Source: CAZKUB01 sp964592335 (GTDB lineage Archaea > Thermoplasmatota > E2 > DHVEG-1). Taken from it: 20,770 bases of DNA. The notes under the pieces are model-generated. The model ran no database searches. It saw nothing but the letters and a program-made list of their open reading frames with translations, and was not told where the DNA came from. The stretch spans positions 1 to 20,770 of the forward strand of contig CAZQEU010000023.1 in the NCBI GenBank assembly GCA_964592335.1, given 5' to 3'. Below are positions 1 through 7,248 of the stretch, piece by piece. The position numbers and the translations under genes were made by a program. Within the stretch, counting starts at the first letter, position 1. Every line of letters starts with the position of its first letter.

Positions 1-308
1 TCGTCCTCAACAACTTCTTCATATGAATCATCATCACTTACTTCGTCCTCAACAATGGGCTCAGAATCAATACTATCTTTTTCGAGAGATTTCCCTTCAA
101 ACTCTTTTGACTCTTCTTCTCTTTTTCTATCATCTAAACTTTCATCTTCCTTATAAGAATCATTCTCATAACTTGGGCCTATCTCTCCAATACCCTCAGA
201 TTCTTCAACACTAAGACTAGCACCGACTGAAACAGAGTAGAATATATTAAAGCATAAAACTAAAACCAATATAAAGCTGAGTAATATTCTAATTTTTTTA
301 TTAATCAT
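1..308 (-). CDS. Exported acidic protein, N-terminal part (runs off left edge)
   Basis: Reading the minus strand from ATG at 306-308 gives an open frame of about 102 codons to the window edge, so the C-terminus is missing. The first ~30 residues are a typical signal peptide or N-terminal anchor: MINKKIRILL, then a run of L/V/F/I, then a small-residue region around SVGAS where cleavage could occur. What follows is strongly acidic and low in complexity, rich in Glu, Asp and Ser with some Lys (for example DEVSDDDSYEEVVED at the edge). A GGTGG ribosome-binding site lies just upstream of the ATG, and a TTTATATA box sits at 363-370. I do not recognise the family. It could be the exposed linker of a surface protein whose folded domains lie outside the window. 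The start and export are well supported; the function is unknown. Confidence 0.7.
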   Translation of the reverse strand, partial: MINKKIRILLSFILVLVLCFNIFYSVSVGASLSVEESEGIGEIGPSYENDSYKEDESLDDRKREEESKEFEGKSLEKDSIDSEPIVEDEVSDDDSYEEVVED

Positions 309-321
309 CTTACCACCACAT

Positions 322-340
322 ATAGACTGTTATTGTCTAT
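322..340. repeat. Inverted repeat at the predicted transcription start of the exported acidic protein
   Basis: ATAGAC (322-327) and GTCTAT (335-340) are perfect 6-base inverted arms separated by 7 bases. The repeat lies between the TATA box (363-370) and the SD of the minus-strand gene starting at 308. With the usual archaeal TATA-to-start distance of about 25 bases, transcription would begin at or near 340, so the repeat would sit at the very 5' end of the mRNA or under the polymerase at initiation. It could be a repressor operator or a short 5' hairpin. The arms are short, so chance is possible in AT-rich DNA. Confidence 0.4.
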
Positions 341-362
341 CAAGCTACTTTCCCATTAATGC

Positions 363-370
363 TATATAAA
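363..370 (-). promoter_or_regulatory. TATA box for the exported acidic protein gene
   Basis: On the minus strand this reads TTTATATA, an exact match to the archaeal TATA consensus, about 55 bases upstream of the ATG at 308. This predicts a leader of about 30 bases that includes the GGTGG ribosome-binding site. Confidence 0.5.
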
Positions 371-520
371 TATAACCTGTCGGAAAAGCAAAATGAACAA
401 AATATCAAAACGTAAAACTAAAACTTTTTAACTAAAAACAGAATGTAAAAAAAGAGATAGCTTGGATAAAATAAAAAATCTTGAAGTAGCAGGATAATTT
501 TACGATGCAAAAAAAGATAA

Positions 521-1173
521 GTTTCGCTTCCTGAAACAGTTTACAAGTTATACAATCATAAATACTCAAAAGATCACTACTAAAATGCACTTTATCAATA
601 TCTGATGTTTCATAATTTTTTTATTGGCTGGAGAGTACCAAGCGAACCCTGTGCAATGTCAACTAAAGCTAGATGATAAAGGAAGAGGAGGCATAATAAA
701 TTACAGAAAGAAAAAAGCGAATTTCAAAAAGAATAGCGATACCAGAAAGATATATTTTATCAGCACACAACTACAAGAGTTTTAAAAACTGGATAGATCA
801 CTGGAGGCCAAAAGTAGCAAACCATCACAGTGGTGATGCATTATATCTGCAGCCAAATGGTAAACCATTTACCGTAAGATATCTAGGTAAAAAACTAAGA
901 GAAAAAAGAAAGAAATTATGGCCAAAGTATCAGCCGTATGTATCTAGTCACTGGTGTGCAATAGCTCTTTTAATAAGAACAAAGAGAGAATGTAAAACAT
1001 GAGATACTAGAAGAGTACAAAAAAAGTATCTTGGCCATGAAAAGCCTTCAACGACTGACACATATATTGAATTTGCAGAAGAAGATTATAGACAAGAAAA
1101 AAAGGATTGTTTTTCAAATGCACTTAAAAGGGCAAAAAAGCAAGAATCGACAGAATGCAAAATCAGGCTCTGA
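521..1173 (+). pseudogene. Degenerate tyrosine recombinase (phage-type/archaeal integrase)
   Basis: The catalytic half of a tyrosine recombinase can be read only by changing frame twice. From 521 one frame gives LPETVYKLYNHKYSKDHY, a TAA stop (581-583), then a stretch ending GWRVPSEPCAM, which resembles box I with its catalytic Arg at 632-634. Near 660 the reading shifts by +1 to LKLDDKGRGGIINYRKKK, and around 720-735 it shifts again to a frame that runs from RIAIPERYILSAH to a stop at 1171-1173. That last frame contains an in-frame TGA (1000-1002), the C-terminal LGH box (1030-1038) and a TTDTYIEF segment with the tyrosine nucleophile at 1063-1065. In box II (PYVSSHWCAIALL) the expected catalytic Arg before His-Trp is Ser (946-948). 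Faint similarity (DAKKDKFRFL, other frame) may extend the relic to about 465. It is a dead gene, probably the remains of an element integrated near the adjacent tRNA-Ala. The exact boundaries are uncertain. Confidence 0.85.
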
Positions 1174-1201
1174 CGGCAAAAAATCCTTCAAGAAAAGGGT
1201 A

Positions 1202-1274
1202 TGGACTGAGCGGGATTTGAACCCGCGGCCTCTACCTTGCGAAGGTAACGATCTTCCAGCTGATCTATCAGCCC
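1202..1274 (-). tRNA. tRNA-Ala (anticodon CGC)
   Basis: The reverse complement folds into a 73-base cloverleaf. The acceptor GGGCTGA pairs with TCAGTCC (one G-U). The D arm is GATC/GATC, the anticodon stem TTACC/GGTAG holds loop TTCGCAA with anticodon CGC (Ala, GCG codons), a 5-base variable loop follows, and the T arm is GCGGG/CCCGC with loop TTCAAAT. The discriminator base is A and no CCA is encoded, as is usual in many archaea. There is no intron. It lies 51 bases downstream of pgk on the same strand, so it may be read from pgk transcripts as well as its own weak upstream promoter. Its 3' end faces the integrase relic, consistent with use as an attachment site. Confidence 0.95.
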
Positions 1275-1325
1275 TTAAAGAATAAAAGTAAAAGAAAAAA
1301 GAATTATTTGATTGTTTTCCTGTAT

Positions 1326-2552
1326 TTATGAAAACTTTTTTTTAGATGCTTTTAAAGCTTCCACAACAGGTAGTTTTTCTCCCATCATAAATTTCTCAAG
1401 GCTTCCTCCACCGGTACTGATATGGGAGATATCTTCTTGTAGCCCTAATTTCTCAACAGCTGCAACTGTATGCCCGCCACCAACAATTGAAAATACCTCT
1501 ATGTTTGCTACATGTTTGAATATTTCTTCTGTGCCTTTCATAAATACTGGATTTTCAAATACGCCACAGGGGCCTGATAGAAATACTGTTTTTGCATCAG
1601 ATATCACATCTTTGAAATTACTGATTGATTTTTCTCCTATATCAAAAAGATTGTACTCTGTTGGAAGCTCTGAGACTTTTATTTCGTTTCTATTGGTGTT
1701 GCTTTTCTCTGCAAAATCTACTGGTAAATAGATGTTATCTCTATATTTTTGAAGAAGTTGTTTTATTTCTTCATAATTTTCAGGTGTCCCTTCTTTTGCT
1801 AGCATCTCTTCGTTTTTATCTCCAAGATTTACACCTTGGGCTTTCAAAAAAGCATTTGCGGGAAGGCCTGTTAAAATTATTTTATCTGCGGTTTTATTTT
1901 CAAGAACTCGCTCGATTGTAACAATTACATCAGAAAACTTTGCACCACCAAATAAGAAAACAGAGGGTTTCTCAGGTTTTTCTATGATTTTTCCTAGTGT
2001 TTCAAGTTCTTTTTCCAATAATCTTCCTGCAGCAGATGGCATTACATCAGTAAAACCTGTAAGACTGCATTGTTTTCTATGTGCTGCTGCAAATGCATCG
2101 TTTACATAGTAATCTGCAAGGGGATATAGGTTTTGAACAAGTTCTGATTGGGCATGTTCTTCAGGTGTTTTTTTCTCCGTCTCACCGTTATATTTTCTTA
2201 CATTATCTAGCATTATGATATCGCCTGGTTGCATGTTTTTTATTGCGTTTTGTGCGGTTTCACCATATATCTCTTCTACAAATTTTACGGTTTTTCCTAA
2301 AAGTTTGCTTGTTGCTTTTGCATGTTTTCCAAGGTTTATAAAATCCCAGCTGCCTTGTCTTCCCTGATGTGCGATTATTATTGTTTTTGCATTTTTTGAA
2401 ATTAGTTCTTTGAGTGTTGGTAGCACTCTTTTAATTCTTGTTGTATCAAGTATTTCAAATGTTTCTTTATCAAGTGGTAGGTTAAAATCTACACGCAGTA
2501 AAACAGTTTTTCCTTCTAAATTAAAATCATCAAGTGTGTTGTATTCCTTCAT
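1326..2552 (-). CDS. pgk: Phosphoglycerate kinase
   Basis: It interconverts 1,3-bisphosphoglycerate + ADP and 3-phosphoglycerate + ATP in glycolysis and gluconeogenesis, in the cytoplasm. At 408 residues it has the usual length. Visible PGK signatures are RVDFN (20-24), a substrate-binding HQGRQG (62-67) in the form seen in archaeal PGKs, NDAFAAAHR, the FGGAKFSD segment in mid-protein, the nucleotide-binding SGPCGVFE region, GGGHT (358-362) and STGGGSLE (from ~378) near the C-terminus. The ATG is preceded by a clear AGGAGGT at 2561-2567. The gene follows GAPDH by 65 bases on the same strand, and a palindromic TATA box in that gap suggests that it can also be transcribed separately. The archaeal-looking sequence contrasts with the bacterial-type GAPDH upstream. 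Confidence 0.96.
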   Translation of the reverse strand: MKEYNTLDDFNLEGKTVLLRVDFNLPLDKETFEILDTTRIKRVLPTLKELISKNAKTIIIAHQGRQGSWDFINLGKHAKATSKLLGKTVKFVEEIYGETAQNAIKNMQPGDIIMLDNVRKYNGETEKKTPEEHAQSELVQNLYPLADYYVNDAFAAAHRKQCSLTGFTDVMPSAAGRLLEKELETLGKIIEKPEKPSVFLFGGAKFSDVIVTIERVLENKTADKIILTGLPANAFLKAQGVNLGDKNEEMLAKEGTPENYEEIKQLLQKYRDNIYLPVDFAEKSNTNRNEIKVSELPTEYNLFDIGEKSISNFKDVISDAKTVFLSGPCGVFENPVFMKGTEEIFKHVANIEVFSIVGGGHTVAAVEKLGLQEDISHISTGGGSLEKFMMGEKLPVVEALKASKKKFS

Positions 2553-2586
2553 AAATAAAAACCTCCTAAAATAGGGAATATTCGGT

Positions 2587-2598
2587 CTTTATATAAAG
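2587..2598 (-). promoter_or_regulatory. Palindromic TATA box of pgk
   Basis: CTTTATATAAAG is a perfect 12-base palindrome in the gap between GAPDH and pgk. It contains the archaeal TATA consensus about 40 bases upstream of the pgk ATG, predicting a leader of about 15 bases that just holds the AGGAGGT site. It implies a pgk promoter independent of GAPDH. Confidence 0.5.
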
Positions 2599-2617
2599 AA
2601 TTCTAAAAACAAAAAAT

Positions 2618-3673
2618 TTATGCTCTTGCGACTTGAAGTTCACTAATCGGCTTTGAATGATTAATAAAAATATAGTTGATTAGATCAACTAGCCTGCAAC
2701 TATAGCCCCATTCATTGTCATACCATGATAGAATCTTAAGTAGCCTTCCATTTCCACCCATAACATTTGTGCTAAGCCCATCGATTATACATGAATGAGG
2801 GTTTCCAACTACATCTGATGAAACAAGAGGTTCTTCTGTATACTGCATAATGCCGTTTAGATTTGTATTTGCTGCATGTTTAAACGCGCTGTTCACCTCT
2901 TCAACTGTAACATCTCTTTTTAGTGTACAAGTAAGATCAGTAAGACTACCATCAGGTGTTGGTACGCGTACTGCCATGCCATCAAGCTTGCCATTAAGCT
3001 CAGGTATCACTAGACCTGCTGCTTTTGCAGCACCTGTTGTGGTTGGGATGATTGATACTGCTGCAGCACGAGCCCGCCTGAGGTCTTTATGTGGGAAATC
3101 AAGGATACGTTGATCTCCTGTGTAGGAGTGTATAGTTGTCATAAATCCTTGTTCTATCCCAAAGTTATCATTTAATACTTTTACAGGTGGTGCCAGACTA
3201 TTTGTTGTACATGATGCATTACTTATAATGTTGTGTTTTTCTGAATTGTATTGTTGCTCATTTACACCTAGTACAACTGTTACATCTGGGTCTTTTGCAG
3301 GGGCTGAAATAATTACTTTTTTTGCACCTGCATCAAGATGTTGACTTGCTCCTTCCCTATCACGAAATATTCCTGTTGATTCAACAACTACGTCTATATT
3401 TTGTCCCTGCCAGGGAAGTTTTGATGGTTTTACCTGTGAATAAAATTTTATCCATCTGCCGTTGACTTTTATACCATCTTCTTTGGCTTCTATTGAACCG
3501 TTAAATTTTCCATAAATCGAGTCATATTTAAGTAAATGTGCAAGTGTCTTGGTGTTTCCAAGATCATTTATTGCTACAATTTCAAATTTTTCGCCATATT
3601 TAGAATGACTTAATGCTGCTCTAAGTGTGTTTCTTCCTATCCTTCCAAATCCATTAATTGCTACTCTGATCAT
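2618..3673 (-). CDS. gap: Glyceraldehyde-3-phosphate dehydrogenase, type I (bacterial type)
   Basis: It oxidises and phosphorylates glyceraldehyde-3-phosphate to 1,3-bisphosphoglycerate with NAD(P). Starting at ATG 3671-3673 gives 351 residues beginning MIRVAINGFGRIGRN, the standard Rossmann start; an 8-residue longer frame would need a TTG. The catalytic motif SNASCTTNSLAP has Cys155, and the catalytic His182 lies in TTIHSYTGDQR. IPTTTGAAKA, VRVPTPDGSLTDL and WYDNEWGYS are all intact. Asp in AINDLGN and Pro in ILDFPHKDLRR are residues associated with NAD use, though the residue before that Pro is Phe where many NAD enzymes have Leu. This is the bacterial/eukaryotic class I enzyme; most archaea carry the distant type II enzyme, while haloarchaea and some others have type I. 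GGAAGGG sits immediately before the ATG and TATATAAT lies at the end of the preceding gene. Transfer from bacteria is likely but unproven here. Confidence 0.95.
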   Translation of the reverse strand: MIRVAINGFGRIGRNTLRAALSHSKYGEKFEIVAINDLGNTKTLAHLLKYDSIYGKFNGSIEAKEDGIKVNGRWIKFYSQVKPSKLPWQGQNIDVVVESTGIFRDREGASQHLDAGAKKVIISAPAKDPDVTVVLGVNEQQYNSEKHNIISNASCTTNSLAPPVKVLNDNFGIEQGFMTTIHSYTGDQRILDFPHKDLRRARAAAVSIIPTTTGAAKAAGLVIPELNGKLDGMAVRVPTPDGSLTDLTCTLKRDVTVEEVNSAFKHAANTNLNGIMQYTEEPLVSSDVVGNPHSCIIDGLSTNVMGGNGRLLKILSWYDNEWGYSCRLVDLINYIFINHSKPISELQVARA

Positions 3674-3704
3674 CCCTTCCACGAACCCTTTAAACAATAT
3701 TTAA

Positions 3705-4955
3705 TTATATAATACTTCCGACTAAATATGTAGGAGCACAGTCTATTATTTTTACTTTGTATAACTCACCGATTTTTATTTCTTTTTTTAAAACAATTGG
3801 TTTATAGTTTTCAGCTCGTCCTATAACAGTATTGTTTTTCCCTTTCTCAGTGATTAATACTTTGTATGTTTTGTTAATATTTTCTTTGTTTTTTTCATAT
3901 GATATTTTACTGCATAAATCAGTTAATTTCTTTGATCTTTCTTTAACTATTTTAGTATCTATCCTACCTTTCATTTTTTTAGCAGCAGTCCCCGGTCTTG
4001 CAGAAAAACGAGTAATGTTTGTAATATCTGGTTTTACAATTTTGAGCATTTCAATAGTGTGTTTAAATTGTTCATCTGTTTCAGTGGGAAAACCAACGAT
4101 TACATCTGTCGATATAGTAATCTCTGGATATTTTTTTCTAAATCTTTCAACAATTTTTATAAAATCTTCAACTGTATATTTTCTATTCATTTTTTCAAGT
4201 ATATAGTTGTCTCCTGATTGGAAAGGGATATGTAGAAATTTATAGACTTTACAGCTTTCATAAGAATCCATTATAGATTCAATGTGTTTTTTACATGTGA
4301 AAGGGTTCATCATCCCAATTCGAATCCTGAAATTTCCTTGGATTAAACTTATTTCTTTTATCAACTCTCCAAGATTTGAGTTTGTATCTAAGCCATATGA
4401 ACTTGTATCTTGAGAGGTAATCTGTATTTCTTTACAACCGTTTTTTACTGCAAAAAAAACATCTTTTTTTATTTCATCTTTTGGAAAACTACGAAGTTTT
4501 CCACGTGCAAGAGTTGTAATACAGTATGCACAAGAAAACATACATCCCTCTGCAATTGCTATAGGGCAGGTGATTGAATCAAAATGTTTTGGAAAACTTG
4601 TTTTTACTTCATCTTTAAAAACTGTTTTTTTGTTTTTTATTAAATCAATTATTTGATGTGAATGCTGTGGTGGTAAAAACCTTGCAGCGGGTAGTACTTC
4701 CTTGATTTTTTCTTTTTGTACAGAGGCCATGCACCCTGCTATTATAACAGTTTTTCCTGTTATCTTGTATTTTTTAAGCTTTGATAGTATTTTTTGTTCT
4801 GTGGTTCCTATTACTGTGCAGGTTAGAATGATAATAATATCTGCGTCTTTTGAGTTTTCAACTAAAGTATAATTGTTTTCTAAAAGCAAGCCTTTTATCA
4901 GGCTTGCATCTGCTTTGTTTGCAGTGCAACCATAAACTTCAACAAATGTTTTCAT
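3705..4955 (-). CDS. tRNA t6A37 methylthiotransferase (MtaB/CDKAL1-like radical SAM enzyme)
   Basis: It probably converts N6-threonylcarbamoyladenosine (t6A) at tRNA position 37 to its 2-methylthio form. The 416-residue protein has the three-domain plan of methylthiotransferases. The N-terminal UPF0004 domain has cluster cysteines Cys10 (YGCTANKAD), Cys46 (LTCTV) and Cys75 (AGCMA). The radical SAM domain has CMFSCAYC (Cys138, 142, 145). The C-terminal TRAM domain covers about residues 355-416. Length and motifs fit the archaeal MtaB/CDKAL1 branch rather than MiaB (i6A) or RimO (ribosomal protein S12), though motifs alone do not settle substrate. No SD is obvious; a TTTTTATTAAG box ~25-30 bases before the ATG suggests a nearly leaderless message. 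It sits between LysRS and GAPDH on the same strand. The Sua5 gene of this window makes the precursor for t6A, so the two would act in one pathway. Confidence 0.88.
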   Translation of the reverse strand: MKTFVEVYGCTANKADASLIKGLLLENNYTLVENSKDADIIIILTCTVIGTTEQKILSKLKKYKITGKTVIIAGCMASVQKEKIKEVLPAARFLPPQHSHQIIDLIKNKKTVFKDEVKTSFPKHFDSITCPIAIAEGCMFSCAYCITTLARGKLRSFPKDEIKKDVFFAVKNGCKEIQITSQDTSSYGLDTNSNLGELIKEISLIQGNFRIRIGMMNPFTCKKHIESIMDSYESCKVYKFLHIPFQSGDNYILEKMNRKYTVEDFIKIVERFRKKYPEITISTDVIVGFPTETDEQFKHTIEMLKIVKPDITNITRFSARPGTAAKKMKGRIDTKIVKERSKKLTDLCSKISYEKNKENINKTYKVLITEKGKNNTVIGRAENYKPIVLKKEIKIGELYKVKIIDCAPTYLVGSII

Positions 4956-4984
4956 AAAAACTAAGAAATGCTTAATAAAAAGTG

Positions 4985-6535
4985 TTATTTAACTGCTTCC
5001 TTGATTCTTTTTTCTATGAAGCCTTTGTCCATATTTGATAAAAAGAACCCTGCACGAGGACCTCTCTCCCTTGCAAGTATTATTTGATATATTGATTTAA
5101 ACGCATTTTTTATTGATATTTTTTCTTGTTGAGATGCTTCGTATATTGCATTATGTATTTCTTCTGCATCCCATTTTATTGAAGAGGTTTTTTCTAAAAA
5201 TGTTTTTAAGAATTTTTTTTGTTGATCATCAAGATTGATTTTTGGTAGTTGTTTTTTTACTTCAAATTTAACCATCTCTGGTGCGAAGTTATCAAGCCAG
5301 TATTGTGCATGTTCTGCTCTTTGTTTTAAATGTTCTTCATCCTCTTTATTTATTTCTTCTGGGATTTGATTGGTTCTTTTAAGAATGTCTTTTACATCGT
5401 CCCAGTTTTCTCCGATTTGAATAAGTGTTACTAGATGTCTGTATGGGAGTTGTATCGGTGTTTTCTCAGGTATTTTATACGGCTGTGATAGTTCATAAGT
5501 CTGTTTCAGATCTTTCATACCTTTGATTTCTTCATCTTCTTTAAAATATATTCTCTCTTGTTGATCATATTCGTCGACTAGATTTAATAATCCAAGTCCT
5601 GGGTCAAACTGTATGTGTTTGTTAGGTTGATTTTTCATCAATAAAAATCTTAAAACCTCTGGAGGTGTCATCTTAAGCATTTCTTCGGCTGAAAGTGCGG
5701 TTCCTTTTGAGCTGTGCATTGCACCTTTGCCTTTTAAAAGAATAAATTCATACATTACATAACGGGGTGCAGAATAATTGTATATCTGATCGGCTATTGC
5801 AACTCCTGTATCATGTGTGCCTCCTACAGTTCCATGGTCTTTTCCAAATGGCTCAAAGGTAACACCTAGTATTTTCCAGCGTGCAGGCCAGTCAATACGC
5901 CATGGTAGTTTTCCTACACCCCCTTCTCTTATATCTGCTTTTCCTTCATATCCGCATTCACAGATGTACTCTATGTATGGATAGTTATATAGAACTGGTT
6001 TTGCAGAAGTGATTTTTTTGCATTTACTACATCTTATGTTAAATGGTATCCAGTTTTTAGGTAGTTGCCTTTTTGAAACCTTTTCAATTATTTCTCTTAT
6101 TTTTTCTGTGTTTTCAAGGGCGGTCTCTATTGATTCTTTATACATTCCTTTCTTATACATTTCACTTGCTCTATAAACAGTTGGATTTATTCCTAGCTCT
6201 TTTAAAGAATTTAAAAAAGAAAAAAGATAATGATCAGCATAGCTTTTGTGTTTACCACAAGGACAGGGTATTTCAGATAAAGGCATTCCTACATATTTTT
6301 CATATTCTTTTGTAAGAAATGGATATCTTTTCCTAAGATTATCAAAATCATCTGCGATATATATAAGCTCTACATCAGCACCCTTCTCTTTTGCCGCGCG
6401 ATAGACTGCATCTGTTGTGAGAACCTCTCTCATATTTCCAATATGAATCGGCCCTGAGGGTGTGATACCCGTAGCTAGTACATGTTTTTTATCTTCTTTG
6501 ATTAATTCTTCTGCTAAAACATCAGCCCAATGCAT
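4985..6535 (-). CDS. lysS: Lysyl-tRNA synthetase, class I
   Basis: It charges tRNA-Lys with lysine. This is the class I enzyme typical of archaea, unrelated to class II LysRS. At 516 residues it has a Rossmann catalytic domain with the HIGH-type motif HIGN (31-34) after TGITPSGP, and a KMSKS-type motif in GAMHSSKGT (~271-279). An insertion carries possible metal-binding cysteines: CPC (91-93), CSKC (169-172) and CEC (192-194). The C-terminal part is helical, as expected for the anticodon-binding domain, and ends near the stop with ARERGPRAGFF. The ATG at 6535 follows TTAGGCATAG, only a weak SD. It lies 33 bases downstream of the GfcR-like gene and 29 bases upstream of the methylthiotransferase, so the three are probably co-transcribed unless the hairpin at 6562-6581 terminates. 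Confidence 0.95.
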   Translation of the reverse strand: MHWADVLAEELIKEDKKHVLATGITPSGPIHIGNMREVLTTDAVYRAAKEKGADVELIYIADDFDNLRKRYPFLTKEYEKYVGMPLSEIPCPCGKHKSYADHYLFSFLNSLKELGINPTVYRASEMYKKGMYKESIETALENTEKIREIIEKVSKRQLPKNWIPFNIRCSKCKKITSAKPVLYNYPYIEYICECGYEGKADIREGGVGKLPWRIDWPARWKILGVTFEPFGKDHGTVGGTHDTGVAIADQIYNYSAPRYVMYEFILLKGKGAMHSSKGTALSAEEMLKMTPPEVLRFLLMKNQPNKHIQFDPGLGLLNLVDEYDQQERIYFKEDEEIKGMKDLKQTYELSQPYKIPEKTPIQLPYRHLVTLIQIGENWDDVKDILKRTNQIPEEINKEDEEHLKQRAEHAQYWLDNFAPEMVKFEVKKQLPKINLDDQQKKFLKTFLEKTSSIKWDAEEIHNAIYEASQQEKISIKNAFKSIYQIILARERGPRAGFFLSNMDKGFIEKRIKEAVK

Positions 6536-6561
6536 CTATGCCTAACCCCAATAAAAATAAG

Positions 6562-6581
6562 AAGAGTTTTAAAGAACTCTT
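6562..6581 (-). terminator. Hairpin plus U-rich tract between the gfcR-like gene and lysS
   Basis: On the minus strand AAGAGTT and AACTCTT are perfect 7-base inverted arms around a 6-base loop, followed by CTTATTTTTATT. The hairpin overlaps the last codons and stop of the gfcR-like gene. It could attenuate or end transcription before lysS. The stem has few G-C pairs, so the call is tentative. Confidence 0.35.
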
Positions 6582-7138
6582 GCTCTGATTAGTGATCGAA
6601 GTGGGACATCTCTTATTTTGTCCATAGCTGTTTTATTTACAACTGATATACATATTGCTGCTTTTGCTTTTTCTGCCTTTGCAGCTTTTATAGCACTTTT
6701 AAATGTATTTCCTGTCCCTACTACATCATCTACAAAAATTACTTTCTTTCCTTTAACACTTGCATAATTGGATGAAAAAGCACCCGATTTTTCATAATGA
6801 GGTCTAAAAACAGACATTTCAAGACCTAGTTTATCTGCAACAAAAGTAGCATAAGGAATTCCATTAATTGCAATGCCTACAATTGTATCTGCTTCTTCGC
6901 ATTCTTCTAAAATGATGTCTGAAAGAGCATCTGATATAAAACCTACTCTATTAGGATATACGCCTACTGAGCGCCATCCTATTTTGACATCGCCTGTTGG
7001 TTTTTTCTCTTTGCCTTTACTTAGAAGCCATGTGGCAGTTTCTTTTGATACATTTAGCTCATCTGCGATTTCATGTTCTGTGAGTCCGCTCTCCTTATAT
7101 TTTAAAGCTTTTTTAATGAGCGCTTCTACTTCTTTCAT
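6569..7138 (-). CDS. gfcR: GfcR-like regulator: HTH plus orotate phosphoribosyltransferase-like domain
   Basis: Residues 1-45 look like a helix-turn-helix (TEHEIADELNVSKETATWLLS), and residues ~50-189 are a type I phosphoribosyltransferase fold with the PRPP-binding motif VIFVDDVVGTGNT (133-145, Asp137-Asp138). This HTH-PRTase architecture, 189 residues, matches the archaeal PyrE-like family often annotated as orotate phosphoribosyltransferase. Its Haloferax member GfcR is a transcriptional activator of glucose and fructose degradation and lower glycolytic genes. Here the gene heads the strand that carries GAPDH and PGK, which fits such a role by inference. Whether it binds DNA, PRPP or a sugar phosphate is not shown by the sequence, and a PurR-like or salvage role is possible. 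GGGTG precedes the ATG, a TTATAAG box lies near 7195-7201, and the near-palindrome AATAATTATT (7164-7173) lies in its leader. Confidence 0.82.
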   Translation of the reverse strand: MKEVEALIKKALKYKESGLTEHEIADELNVSKETATWLLSKGKEKKPTGDVKIGWRSVGVYPNRVGFISDALSDIILEECEEADTIVGIAINGIPYATFVADKLGLEMSVFRPHYEKSGAFSSNYASVKGKKVIFVDDVVGTGNTFKSAIKAAKAEKAKAAICISVVNKTAMDKIRDVPLRSLIRARVL

Positions 7139-7248
7139 AACTTTTACACCCTTTGAAACATGGAATAATTATTATGTATTTAGATGTTTGCTCTTATAAC
7201 AGTAAAACTAAAATATTAAAATACTATGCAGTTCTTTAAGGATTTATT

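Noticed and set aside
1031..1285. Plus-strand open frame of 84 codons across the integrase tail and the tRNA
   Set aside because: It is an off-frame reading of the integrase relic that runs through the tRNA-Ala gene; it has no protein-like features of its own.
3674..3697. Eight-residue N-terminal extension of GAPDH from a TTG start
   Set aside because: The family starts with MIRVAINGFGRIG at the ATG, and GGAAGGG lies right before that ATG.
6569..7138. Ordinary pyrimidine-synthesis orotate phosphoribosyltransferase (pyrE)
   Set aside because: The N-terminal HTH and the overall layout match the GfcR/PyrE-like regulator family; no other pyrimidine gene is nearby.
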